64,000 bases of DNA, from the NCBI RefSeq assembly GCF_001544495.1, contig NZ_FCNZ02000003.1, positions 1 to 64,000 on the forward strand. Direction: 5' to 3'. The translations under genes and the position numbers were made by a program. The notes under the pieces are model-generated. The model was given only the letters and a program-made list of their open reading frames with translations, was not told the origin of the DNA and searched no databases. The DNA is from Caballeronia telluris (GTDB taxonomy: Bacteria; Pseudomonadota; Gammaproteobacteria; Burkholderiales; Burkholderiaceae). Within the stretch, counting starts at the first letter, position 1. The number at the start of each line of letters is the position of its first letter. Shown here one piece after another: positions 33,630-41,531 of this stretch.

Positions 33630-35503
33630 CGGCGATTCCTTGCGAGAGGCGCAAAGTGGCGCCACAGATTGAAAAAGACTTCCGGCACAACCATCTTCAG
33701 CTTGTCCAACCGCTTGACGAGCTGGCCGACGCGCTCCAGATGCTCGGGATTACGCGCCGCCGCCAGCATCAACTGTTCGAACAGCGCGTCGCTGCCGTCG
33801 AAGCCGAACATGTCGGAGACATCGTTGCCTTGACGGTCGGCGCGCAACACCCGGCGTTTATCGGGCGACGGGTCCAGCAGCATGCGTACGTAGTTGAGGA
33901 ACTTCTCAGGCGTGTCCACAAGTTCGCGCACCACGGCATCCTCGCGATTGACGCCAGCCGGCAGGACAAGACGCGCCTGGATGACCAGTGATTCCTTGAC
34001 CGCGCCGTCTTGCCCGCAGATTTGTAGCGGCACGAGCGCGCTCAGCTGCGTCAGCGCGAGATCGTTCCATTCGACGCCGTTCAACAGCGGCTTCCAGACG
34101 CCCAACCGGCTCAGCAGACCCACATTCACATGCAAGCCGTCCGGAACGTCAGACAGCGCGAAGTTCGTCGCCAGCACGAGACGATAGCGGCCGGTCTGGT
34201 CCGCGCGCGCGTCGAGCTTCCAGTCGGAGGCGATCAAGCGGTGCGCAAGCATGCGCAGCTTTTGCCGGTCCGACTCCTGTTCGCTGACGTCGAGCGGCGT
34301 GAACGTATGCGGCACCACGAAGTGGTTGCCTTCATCGCCGGTCCATTGCCGCAACAGCACGTCAATGCCGACCTTCGCTTCGGCGCCGCTCAGCCGCAAC
34401 ATGAATTCGGTGTTGCGTGGCGTGTCCGCAAGCGATCCGCCCAGTGCGGCAATCGTCGCGTTCGCCGAACCGAGGTGCCAGTGCGCGGTCTGTCCGCTGT
34501 GGCTCACGATCAGCTTCGCATGAAGATTCTGGCTGCGCGCGTGCTCCTCCTCGCGCTGCTCCTCGCCATCGACAATGCGATCGTTCAGCGCGTAGCAGTC
34601 CCAGCCCGAGAGCGCCTGCTGCCCGAGCGCATCCAGCGAGTCGCTACGGCTCAGCAGCATGCGCCTGCCTTTCACATCGCTGCCAAGCCAGTCAAGCGCC
34701 TTCTTCTCCGATGCATCGAGAAACGGCGACACGACAAGCAGCTCGTCCTTCGCATCGCCGAAGTTCAGCGGAGTGCCGAAGCGTTCGTCGGGGTCTGCGA
34801 TGTGCGCACCGCCGCCAGGCAACATGCGCGGGTCGCGGAACGGCTGCGGTGGCTCCCACTGCATGCGCCGGAGATCGCGGATCATCGATTTCAGTGGCTC
34901 GAAGCCTGGTGCATACGGTTGCAGCGATTCGACGAACCACGCAAGCGCGTCGTCGCTGCGCGCCGACTGGGCAGACGGTTGGCCGTCGAGGCTCGCCGTC
35001 ACATCCCAACTGCGGTCGAACGTCAAGTTGCGGCTCATGACGAGCAGCCTGTATCTGCGCTCCGGATCGGGCGTGGTCGATCCGCGCCAGTCTTTTCGCA
35101 CGTAGCGCAGTAGCCACAGCTTAGGATGAAACGACGAAAATGCCGCGCTGCGCTCGCTGTCCTGAGCGGTCGGTACGATTGGAGCGAGCATGGGCTCCAG
35201 CAGACCGAAGAGCCGGTTGAACTCCGGTGGCACGTGGATGTTGCCGCGCTGATAGAACACCTTCAGCTTGCCGCCCAGTTGGCTGATCGCGTCGAGCAGC
35301 GCAATTTTCTCGCCGGCGAGATCACCTTCGAGCGTGTTGCCGAGCACTAGCGACACGGGCAGCACCAGCAGCGCGTCGAGGTCGAGCGAATAGGTTGTCG
35401 CAATTGCCGCGTCGAGCTCATACGCGACACCGCCGGTCTCGTCAGGCGGGGGAGGCCGCAGCAGGTGACCGTAGTCGCAGCGACTGGATGCGGGATTCAG
35501 CAT
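33626..35503 (-). CDS. Phospholipase-D-like nuclease (625 aa), probable Azaca ZacB
   Basis: One HKD-type motif is visible near residue 325-350: LHAKLIVSHSG then HLGSANATIAALGG, i.e. H-x-K followed by G-S-x-N. The N-terminal part (CDYGHLLRPP...DLDALLVLPVSL) resembles other PLD-family proteins of restriction or defence loci. PLD proteins of this kind cut nucleic acid, often as dimers, since one HKD motif is half an active site. The gene overlaps the DUF6361 gene upstream by 7 bp and the helicase downstream by 4 bp, so the three are made together. Confidence 0.75.
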   Translation of the reverse strand: MLNPASSRCDYGHLLRPPPPDETGGVAYELDAAIATTYSLDLDALLVLPVSLVLGNTLEGDLAGEKIALLDAISQLGGKLKVFYQRGNIHVPPEFNRLFGLLEPMLAPIVPTAQDSERSAAFSSFHPKLWLLRYVRKDWRGSTTPDPERRYRLLVMSRNLTFDRSWDVTASLDGQPSAQSARSDDALAWFVESLQPYAPGFEPLKSMIRDLRRMQWEPPQPFRDPRMLPGGGAHIADPDERFGTPLNFGDAKDELLVVSPFLDASEKKALDWLGSDVKGRRMLLSRSDSLDALGQQALSGWDCYALNDRIVDGEEQREEEHARSQNLHAKLIVSHSGQTAHWHLGSANATIAALGGSLADTPRNTEFMLRLSGAEAKVGIDVLLRQWTGDEGNHFVVPHTFTPLDVSEQESDRQKLRMLAHRLIASDWKLDARADQTGRYRLVLATNFALSDVPDGLHVNVGLLSRLGVWKPLLNGVEWNDLALTQLSALVPLQICGQDGAVKESLVIQARLVLPAGVNREDAVVRELVDTPEKFLNYVRMLLDPSPDKRRVLRADRQGNDVSDMFGFDGSDALFEQLMLAAARNPEHLERVGQLVKRLDKLKMVVPEVFFNLWRHFAPLARNRR

Positions 35504-36762
35504 GCGAGCCCCTCCCGAATGTCCGTGAGGATCTGCCTTGCCTGCGGCCAGCGATATTGCAGCGTATAGATGCCAACCCAGCCCGTGTCCGCGGGCAGCG
35601 AGCGTTGTAAAAGCGAACGGTTGCCCTTGTTGGCGTTCGCTTGTTCGCGCACCAGTGCGTCGAGTTGTTGTGTCGGCGTGTTATCAGCGCTCATGGATTC
35701 ATGCCAACGCCGGATGAAGCGGCGCGTGTTGGTACTGACGCCAACCTGCAACGCGATGGACGGCGATAACCATTCGTCGATGGCCTGTGCATTGAAGAGA
35801 TCGTCGTCTATTGCTTCGGCGTGCCATTCGTCGAATTCCTGACTCAGCTCTTCTGCGCGCTCAGTCTGTTCGAGCTTCGCCGCGATCAGATAGTTGAATC
35901 GCAGATGCGCGCCGAGAAATGCCTTGCTGAAGCGGGCTGCATTGCGCGCGGTCGCACGGCAGATTTCAGACACTTGCGGTAACGCTTGAAGGGCGTGGCT
36001 GAGCGCTTCGAAATTTTCGGCGCCTAGCAGTGTGCCGTCGCGAAACAGATCCGTGTTGATCAGTTGGGCGGGGACGCTGTGCTTTAGCGCTTCAACGTAA
36101 CGGAGTTTGTTGTAGAGCAGTTCGGCTTCCGGGCGCGTTAGCGCGATCCGAATGTCTTCGTGCCAGTCGTGGCTGCGGCGCGGCACGGTGGCAACGAGGC
36201 GCCGGCGCTTCATCACATCGTCGTCTTCACCGATGTCGATCTCGGCGTCGTCGCGCAGCAGACGGTCGGCCGTTTGCTGCTCGCTTGCGCTGCGGCAGAA
36301 TTCGGCGATCGACAGCTCGGTATCGACGAGGCCGAACTTCCGCAGGCCGGCCCAGTACGCCGACGACGGCCGCCGCGAAGCTCCGCCCTTGCCGACCCGC
36401 TCTCTGCCGATGATGCCGACCGGAAACGGTTCGCCTTGCTCCCTCTGATCCGTCTCGTGGTTGTGCACCAGTCGTTCGGCCAGATGGTCTTCCGATTCTT
36501 TCAGATACGACTCCAGCGAGCGGCGGCGCCGCTCCTTCGGCGTCAGCACCCAATAGTCGGCGAAAATCTGCGGCACGGTAACGAAGTATTTCGCCCGCGT
36601 CTGAACGGTCGAGAAACCTGGGAAAAGACTATCCGAGAAAGCGTCGCGCAACTGACCAATACCGAGTTCGTCGAGCGTGCCGGCTTCACTCAAGAGCGCA
36701 AGTACGCCATTCACCCGTTCGCGATCGGTCGAAGAGAAATCAATCCATCCAACGCTGCTCAA
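35497..36762 (-). CDS. DUF6361 family protein (421 aa), probable Azaca ZacA
   Basis: TTG 36762 is used, with GGGAGG four bases upstream, giving MSSVGWIDFSSTDRERVNGV. The opening and the segment DELGIGQLRDAFSDSLFPG, then STVQTRAKYFVTVPQIFADY, fit DUF6361 as I remember it. The function is unknown; in this setting it may recognise the target for the helicase and PLD nuclease. It is the first gene of the operon. The nearest regulatory element is the perfect palindrome at 37102-37118, about 340 bp upstream. Confidence 0.7.
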   Translation of the reverse strand: MSSVGWIDFSSTDRERVNGVLALLSEAGTLDELGIGQLRDAFSDSLFPGFSTVQTRAKYFVTVPQIFADYWVLTPKERRRRSLESYLKESEDHLAERLVHNHETDQREQGEPFPVGIIGRERVGKGGASRRPSSAYWAGLRKFGLVDTELSIAEFCRSASEQQTADRLLRDDAEIDIGEDDDVMKRRRLVATVPRRSHDWHEDIRIALTRPEAELLYNKLRYVEALKHSVPAQLINTDLFRDGTLLGAENFEALSHALQALPQVSEICRATARNAARFSKAFLGAHLRFNYLIAAKLEQTERAEELSQEFDEWHAEAIDDDLFNAQAIDEWLSPSIALQVGVSTNTRRFIRRWHESMSADNTPTQQLDALVREQANANKGNRSLLQRSLPADTGWVGIYTLQYRWPQARQILTDIREGLAC

Positions 36763-37085
36763 TACGCCTCCCGTGACAGATCGTTATTCAAGTTAAGACA
36801 GTTCGCTGGCCGATCAACTCATGGCCAACGCAGCGACGTAGCCGCATCGGCAAACAGAATGAAACTGACGGGAAGCGTCAGTGTTTCTTCAAAACTGCTT
36901 GCAGTCCACATGTCATCCATGTTCGCGCGCGCCATTCAGCGATGCGTGTTGTACGGCAATGGGCGCAAAAACTTTAGCACTAGACGGCGCGACAACTTTT
37001 CGAAGCACGATCCGCTATCGATCTAGCCGTCTTCTAACGGTTGTAGTCGCATCATTCCACCCAGACGCGGGTGCTCTGCAGGTCG

Positions 37086-37118
37086 ATTATCAATGCAGGT
37101 TGGGACATTTCCTGTCCC
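37086..37118 (-). promoter_or_regulatory. Operator palindrome with -10 box (site 8)
   Basis: GGGACA-TTTCC-TGTCCC at 37102-37118 is perfect over 17 bp. On the minus strand GATAAT (37086-37091, 5 of 6) follows after 11 nt. It points towards the DUF6361/PLD/helicase operon. Confidence 0.75.
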
Positions 37119-37353
37119 ATGAGTGGAAAGAAAATGACCCGAATTGTCGCGCGGCCAAGAGACCGCGGTCGATGACGCGACCGGAGAGATTCCCCGATGG
37201 AATGTCTCTTAGGCAGAGTGATACGGGCGTTCGGATCACAGAATAGCCGAACGACTATCCCTTGTTTAGGCAGCGGGCGTTCCCATCACGGCCCGGGTCT
37301 GCCCTTGTTTCCGATCTGCGACCGCCAGGAAAGGCCGTGCTTCAGCGGTTCAA

Positions 37354-37388
37354 TGTGCCCACCTTGACCGTGGTGTGCCCCTTTTGAC
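37354..37388. repeat. Two 15-bp direct repeats, 20-bp period
   Basis: TGTGCCCACCTTGAC (37354-37368) and TGTGCCCCTTTTGAC (37374-37388), the second followed by AC. Repeats of this type ending in GACA resemble the inner ends of IS21-like elements, so this may be a leftover transposon terminus. Confidence 0.35.
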
Positions 37389-37557
37389 ACGTTTTTGCTC
37401 GCGCTACCGGGTATGCACTGCGCCGGATGGGACGAAGTTATCCGGGCACCTGCAAAAAAAATGGCACTGGAGTGAGCGAGCGCCCCAAGGGCGCTTGCGC
37501 TTAGACGAGACGAGCATGGATTCTCAATCCTGCTGGTACGCCTTTACCGTCATCGTG

Positions 37558-37851
37558 TCAGTAATCGTCGGGCAGCATGATCGTCGTCGCCGAGCGGTCC
37601 GCCTCGGTGATGATCCACACTTTCCCGCCACCTGGCAGCGCGTAGCTCGACAGCAGACGCTTGCCGGTCAGTACGGCCAGTTCGTTTGCCGCCAGGTCTT
37701 CTACGTGCAGATCACCCCAGTCCCCGTGAATATGCCTTGCCAGCAGCAGAACGGAAAGAATACCAGCTGCATCGAGCGCGGCTTGCGCCGCGGGTGTGAT
37801 GGCAAGTTCGCCCATCGGAAACCGCGCGCCGTTCTTCGTATGCCGGCTCAT
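37558..37851 (-). CDS. Hypothetical protein (97 aa), paralogue of upstream gene
   Basis: The start at 37851 gives MSRHTKNGARFPMGELAITP. It is clearly homologous to the gene just upstream (37854-38231): both share GELAITPAA/GKLLITPAA, an AGILSVLLLARHIHGDWG / VISIMLRHIAGDWG segment, LRLLS-Y-LP and WIITEADRSATTI / LVITEWDRSNTTI. Proteins of this type are common on Burkholderia plasmids and ICEs and are of unknown function. The two genes are separated by 2 bp. Confidence 0.75.
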   Translation of the reverse strand: MSRHTKNGARFPMGELAITPAAQAALDAAGILSVLLLARHIHGDWGDLHVEDLAANELAVLTGKRLLSSYALPGGGKVWIITEADRSATTIMLPDDY

Positions 37852-37853
37852 GG

Positions 37854-38231
37854 TCAGATTCCCTCCACGTAGTCGGGGGCCGGCCACTTGGGATAGCCGC
37901 GACCGGACTTTGAAGTACGCCGTGCCTCGCTACCGACCACGACTTCATCGAATCTCTCGATCGTGGTGTTCGAGCGATCCCATTCCGTGATCACGAGAAT
38001 TCGCGTGTGGTCCGGCAGGCGGTAGATGGACAGCAGCCGCAGGCCGGCTGCGATCGACAGATCGTTCTGCGCCTTGTCGTCGCCGGAAACAATGCCCCAG
38101 TCGCCAGCAATGTGACGCAGCATGATGCTGATGACTGGAACGCCGTTCCCGCGCAATACGGCAAGCGCAGCGGGCGTGATGAGCAACTTGCCCGGATGAA
38201 ACAACGGTTTGAGACGTGTGGGCTGATTCAT
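37854..38231 (-). CDS. Hypothetical protein (125 aa), paralogue of downstream gene
   Basis: ATG 38231 follows AGGAG. The product (MNQPTRLKPLFHPGKLLITP...) is a longer version of the next protein, with an extra C-terminal tail (SEARRTSKSGRGYPKWPAPD). The common core of about 80 residues suggests a tandem duplication followed by divergence. The upstream leader carries a hairpin element also seen before two other genes of this module (38251-38290). Confidence 0.75.
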   Translation of the reverse strand: MNQPTRLKPLFHPGKLLITPAALAVLRGNGVPVISIMLRHIAGDWGIVSGDDKAQNDLSIAAGLRLLSIYRLPDHTRILVITEWDRSNTTIERFDEVVVGSEARRTSKSGRGYPKWPAPDYVEGI

Positions 38232-38250
38232 ATGACAGCTCCTGAAAATG

Positions 38251-38290
38251 GACGAGCACGCCCCTCCGGAGCGAGCCGGATGCGTGCGCG
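38251..38290 (-). promoter_or_regulatory. Shared leader hairpin, copy 1
   Basis: GACGAG, then CACGC (38257-38261), CCGG (38266-38269), CCGG (38276-38279) and GCGTG (38282-38286) make a two-part stem. It lies just upstream of the start at 38231. Confidence 0.45.
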
Positions 38291-38348
38291 TGGGAAATGA
38301 GTAAGTGAGAGCCGACGACGGGCGCCGGGGATGGGAAGGTCGGTAGTC

Positions 38349-38609
38349 TTAAGGCTTGTCGTTGCCCGGTGCCGGCGGCATGGGTCTGCCGAGCGCGGCG
38401 AGCAGCATCTCGGCGTTGGTGTGCAGCGCAGGCAGAATGCTTGCAGCACCGGGCATCGACGCGAGCGAACGAATCAGCTCGCGCTTGCGATACTGCTCGC
38501 AGCACAGGGCGGCCGCGATGCTGACTGCCGTGACGCCTGCCACGATACCAAGGCCTTTCAGCAGGCTGGCAGACCGCGGCAGGCGATAAATAACATCGGT
38601 TTGAGGCAT
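38349..38609 (-). CDS. Small membrane protein (86 aa)
   Basis: ATG 38609 follows GGAG. One transmembrane helix is evident at about residues 15-35 (LLKGLGIVAGVTAVSIAAAL), followed by a cysteine pair (LCCEQYRKRE) and a soluble tail ending PMPPAPGNDKP. No family recognised. It belongs to the ICE-type maintenance block and has the shared leader hairpin upstream. Confidence 0.6.
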   Translation of the reverse strand: MPQTDVIYRLPRSASLLKGLGIVAGVTAVSIAAALCCEQYRKRELIRSLASMPGAASILPALHTNAEMLLAALGRPMPPAPGNDKP

Positions 38610-38626
38610 GGACTTCTCCAGATGAC

Positions 38627-38660
38627 GGACGAGCGCGCGCCTCCGGATAGACCGGACGCG
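38627..38660 (-). promoter_or_regulatory. Shared leader hairpin, copy 2
   Basis: GGACGAGCGCGCGC, CTCCGG (38641-38646), then CCGGACGCG (38652-38660) form a stem like copy 1. It lies 18-50 nt upstream of the start at 38609. Confidence 0.45.
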
Positions 38661-38710
38661 GTGCCCGTGACGGGAAAGGAAAAAACAGGATGGCCGGTCG
38701 CAGGCCCGGC

Positions 38711-39601
38711 TTATACCGTTAGGGAACGTTCGGCGAGCTCGCGGCGGAGAGCCGCCGCCCTTGCCTGCGAGCACCCGAGGTAACGGCGAATGTCGGCCAC
38801 GGTCGGGCGTAGGTGACCGGCCGCGATGTCGCGAACGAGCCGGGTCATTTCGTCATCGGGCGAAGACTCACTCGGTAACGGTGTGACGGGATCGCCGCGC
38901 GGGGCGTGACCGCCAGTGACAGTTGTGCGATCACGCGTTACAGCTTCGCAGCCGACAGTCTGATCGACGTGACTTGCCGTTACCTCGCGTTGAGGCATGA
39001 CCGTAAAGTTCGTGAACGGCGGGGCGTTGGTTGGAATGGCTTCAGTCACTGCTGGCCCGGGAGCCGGTAATAACGGTGGCCGAAGTGCGACTGTCCACAG
39101 CAGGCATGCGACACCTTCCAGAACTGCCGCGAACGCGAGCCCCGAGAGCACATCGACACGCCACAGATGCACACCGAATTTGCCTGCCGTCTTGCACTCG
39201 AGTAACTGCACGTCACGATTACCGACGATTTCGCGATCGACGTTGGCCAGCATGAAGGCGATCGTCGGATGCTGAAGCACGGCATTGACCCGCCGAACTT
39301 TGTTGCCAGTCTGCTTCGTGTACGACGCTGCAACGATCGGTTCCAGCAGCGTTCCCCAGTACACCGGCTCCGTCGTGTCGTCGGGATTGGGGCGACGCAG
39401 GTTCGCATCGCGCCCGGTCTTGATGAGCCACAGTTCGAGCGGGCTCATGTACGGACTGAGCCCCACGGCAGCGGCGGCATCCGAACCGCCAATTCCGTTC
39501 TTTCTCACCGATAGCCACTCATCGCGCGACAGGTCTTTCGTTTCCACGAGTCGTAATGCCGGACGGTTTCTGCCCCGGCTAGCCAGTTCAGCTTGCGACA
39601 C
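38711..39601 (-). CDS. Chimeric protein: YqaJ nuclease core fused to a membrane segment and DNA-binding-like end (296 aa)
   Basis: The GTG at 39601 with GGAGG upstream is the preferred start; the in-frame ATG at 39652 would lie inside a terminator. Residues 1 to about 140 are a YqaJ (lambda-exonuclease-like) recombinase nuclease: GIGGSDAAAAVGLSPY with the aspartate, LEPIVAASY, MLANVDRE and LLECKTA giving E-x-K. Right after GKFGVHLW the sequence changes to VDVLSGLAFAAVLEGVACLL, a membrane helix, then a proline-rich linker and a helix-turn-helix-like end (ADIRRYLGCSQARAAALRRE). Normal YqaJ proteins continue with more helices instead. This looks like an in-frame fusion of two genes after a deletion. 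The catalytic residues remain. Confidence 0.75.
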   Translation of the reverse strand: MSQAELASRGRNRPALRLVETKDLSRDEWLSVRKNGIGGSDAAAAVGLSPYMSPLELWLIKTGRDANLRRPNPDDTTEPVYWGTLLEPIVAASYTKQTGNKVRRVNAVLQHPTIAFMLANVDREIVGNRDVQLLECKTAGKFGVHLWRVDVLSGLAFAAVLEGVACLLWTVALRPPLLPAPGPAVTEAIPTNAPPFTNFTVMPQREVTASHVDQTVGCEAVTRDRTTVTGGHAPRGDPVTPLPSESSPDDEMTRLVRDIAAGHLRPTVADIRRYLGCSQARAAALRRELAERSLTV

Positions 39602-39619
39602 AATCACCTCCAGATGTGA

Positions 39620-39654
39620 AAATGCCCGGCGGGGGAAACCCCGGCCGGGCATTT
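39620..39654 (-). terminator. Strong hairpin terminator (works both ways)
   Basis: AAATGCCCGGC (39620-39630) pairs with GCCGGGCATTT (39644-39654), an 11-bp stem, with A and T at both ends. It lies 28 nt after the DUF932 stop. Confidence 0.8.
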
Positions 39655-39681
39655 ATGACGTAAAAACAGGGAATGAAAACT

Positions 39682-40665
39682 TCATGCGACGAGCTTCATC
39701 GCTTCGTCCCATGCGCGCTGCTTGAGCGTGGCGCCTGCACCGAACCACGCGGCATCGCGCCGGTGATCGTCGCTGCGCGCGCGCCGCTGGTGATCGACAA
39801 ATTCGGTGATCGAATTTACGAGCCCCCATGCAGTACCTGCAGCAGAGGGAAGCGTGGCGCCCTTGCCGCGACCGGTGTACAGCGCCTGCACAGCTTTGAT
39901 TGCGCTGTCGTTGGTGGCCGGCGCCGGCATGTTCGGGCCGCCTGCCGTATACGTGAGCACACGGCGGAAGAACGCGTCCGCGGAGGTATCGCTCACCTTA
40001 CGTTCCGAAAGCGCCTTCATTCGCACCATGAACGCGTCCCATGACGACACAGCGATGCCGAGCTGACGCTTGACGGCCCGCGCGTCGAACTGCGAGCGAT
40101 GTGGGACCTTCACGGCGCCGGCACCGGCGCCGTCTCCTAGCGCGATCTGCAGCGTGTTATTGCAGACCACACGCACTGACGTGAATTGGGCAGTGGTCGC
40201 AAGGGTGCCGTCGCAGGCGGTGGCGAGCAGCAGGTAGCCGTTGACCTGGTCCTTGCCCTTGAGTGCAACACCCTGACCGGTACGGGCGAGCGCCCAAAGC
40301 TTTTTGCCGTCCTTGAGGACGCCCGCAGTCTCCAGCTCGAAGCCGCCGACCTCGGTTAAATCCCTGTAGAACTCTAAGATTTCTCGAGGTTGAACGACCT
40401 GGTAGCGCGACGACACGACGGACAGCGGTTCCTTAGTATCCGAGCGATACAGCACGCGCTGTTCGGGAAAGGCATGGATCGAGCCGATGCTGTTGCCAGA
40501 TCCGCTGGAACCATCAGCAACGTATCGAACCTCAGCGGTTTCGATGGTCCAGTCCATCCCCGCTTCGCGCGCCCAGACTTCAATCGCTTGGCGCGGGGAG
40601 AGCTGATTGCCAAGACCATGCCAGGGCGTTTCACCGACATAGGCCATGTTGCGAACGAGATGCAT
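39682..40665 (-). CDS. DUF932 domain protein (327 aa)
   Basis: The product begins MHLVRNMAYVGETPWHGLGN, the usual start of DUF932 proteins, and includes SSRYQVVQPREILEFYRDL, TAQFTSVRVVCNNTLQIAL and a C-terminal helical end. DUF932 genes are carried by plasmids, phages and ICEs beside recombination genes such as the YqaJ type; their role is unknown. The start at 40665 is preceded by a good ribosome site and the third copy of the leader hairpin. Confidence 0.85.
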   Translation of the reverse strand: MHLVRNMAYVGETPWHGLGNQLSPRQAIEVWAREAGMDWTIETAEVRYVADGSSGSGNSIGSIHAFPEQRVLYRSDTKEPLSVVSSRYQVVQPREILEFYRDLTEVGGFELETAGVLKDGKKLWALARTGQGVALKGKDQVNGYLLLATACDGTLATTAQFTSVRVVCNNTLQIALGDGAGAGAVKVPHRSQFDARAVKRQLGIAVSSWDAFMVRMKALSERKVSDTSADAFFRRVLTYTAGGPNMPAPATNDSAIKAVQALYTGRGKGATLPSAAGTAWGLVNSITEFVDHQRRARSDDHRRDAAWFGAGATLKQRAWDEAMKLVA

Positions 40666-40684
40666 GATTGACTCCTTGGGAAAA

Positions 40685-40724
40685 ACGAGCGCATACGGCC
40701 CGGCACACGGCCGGGCAAAAGCGC
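40685..40724 (-). promoter_or_regulatory. Shared leader hairpin, copy 3
   Basis: ACGAGCGC, then GCCCGGC (40698-40704), ACACG loop, GCCGGGC (40710-40716), then AAAAGCGC. It lies 20-60 nt upstream of the DUF932 start and has the same ACGAGCGC edge as the other copies. Confidence 0.5.
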
Positions 40725-40762
40725 ATTAACGGGAAGAAACAGCGAAGGGGAAAGGCGACGGT

Positions 40763-41227
40763 TCAGGCAGATGCTTTGGGCCGACTGAATGTGTGGCCAC
40801 AGGCGTGACAGCGGAAGTTGTCCAGCACCTTGTCGTCGACGATCTCGCCGAAGACCGAGCCCGTCGCGCAGCCTGCGGCGCCGCCGATCAATCCAGCGAT
40901 CACGGCGCCGGCAATCGCGCCGCACACGGCGCCAGCCGGGCCAGCCAGCACGCCGACCGTTGCACCGGTTTCTGCGCCGGAGAGCGCGAACGCGATGCCA
41001 CTGGTGGTGCCAGCGACGGTGCCGATCGCACCACCGGTCCTGCGGGCCAGATTGCGGGCATCGACACGGCTCGACTGGCATTTCGGGCAAGGTGGGATGC
41101 CGGCCGAGGATGCGGTAAGCTGGACAGGCGGCGAAGACAAGCCGGGTTCGACGGGTTCGCGCATGCCGTCGCCCATGTACATGTCGGCTGGGCCGAAAGA
41201 CTCTTGATGCGGGAACGGGTTATGCAT
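40763..41227 (-). CDS. Zinc-ribbon protein with inserted glycine zipper (154 aa)
   Basis: The start at 41227 gives MHNPFPHQESFGPADMYMGD. Two C-x2-C pairs (PPCPKCQS at about residue 46 and FRCHACGH at about 140) would form one zinc ribbon. Between them lies a long, glycine- and alanine-rich stretch (GGAIGTVAGTTSGIAFALSG, ETGATVGVLAGPAGAVCGAI, GLIGGAAGCATGSVFGEI) with GxxxG repeats, typical of a glycine zipper that inserts in membranes. Function unknown; it belongs to the ICE block. The gene overlaps the tiny membrane-protein gene upstream by 8 bp. Confidence 0.7.
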   Translation of the reverse strand: MHNPFPHQESFGPADMYMGDGMREPVEPGLSSPPVQLTASSAGIPPCPKCQSSRVDARNLARRTGGAIGTVAGTTSGIAFALSGAETGATVGVLAGPAGAVCGAIAGAVIAGLIGGAAGCATGSVFGEIVDDKVLDNFRCHACGHTFSRPKASA

Positions 41228-41354
41228 GGCGCGTAGCCTCCCGGCGGACTTTCTCAGTGTATTGGCGCAATCCAACGGATGTCAGCACGCCGGCCGTAAA
41301 GACGACCGCGAAAACGATCAGGAATTCGAGGGGAGATGAGGTGGTAGGCATCAT
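41220..41354 (-). CDS. 44-aa single-pass membrane protein
   Basis: Two adjacent ATG codons (41354 and 41351) open the frame MMPTTSSPLEFLIVFAVVFT, with one hydrophobic helix (about residues 10-28) and a basic tail (RQYTEKVRREATRHA). The stop at 41220 overlaps the next gene by 8 bp, which suggests coupled translation. The topology resembles a small holin-like or regulatory membrane peptide. Confidence 0.55.
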   Translation of the reverse strand: MMPTTSSPLEFLIVFAVVFTAGVLTSVGLRQYTEKVRREATRHA

Positions 41355-41531
41355 TCGCTCCGATGGTTTCGCCAGCGCGGGATTGCAGTGGCGGAGCGGC
41401 AGGCTGTTGCCTTTGCTCGGGGCGGTGATATGTGGTTAAGATTTTTTTGAATCTTCTATTGAAGGGGCTGGCAAGGCAGCCTGCAATGTTCTCGTGCTAT
41501 CGGACGCCGACAGTGGGTGCGTGCGATTGCT

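Larger units (their letters stand above)
36763..37557. other. Long upstream region of the DUF6361 operon
   Basis: About 800 bp without a supported gene. It holds the palindrome promoter at 37086-37118 and a pair of direct repeats at 37354-37388; a leader of about 310 nt would lie between that promoter and the first gene. Confidence 0.5.

Noticed and set aside
30210-36762. DISARM or Dpd (7-deazaguanine) assignment for the helicase/PLD operon
   Set aside because: No DUF1998 protein, methyltransferase or DpdA-like transglycosylase is nearby, and DUF6361 fits Azaca better.
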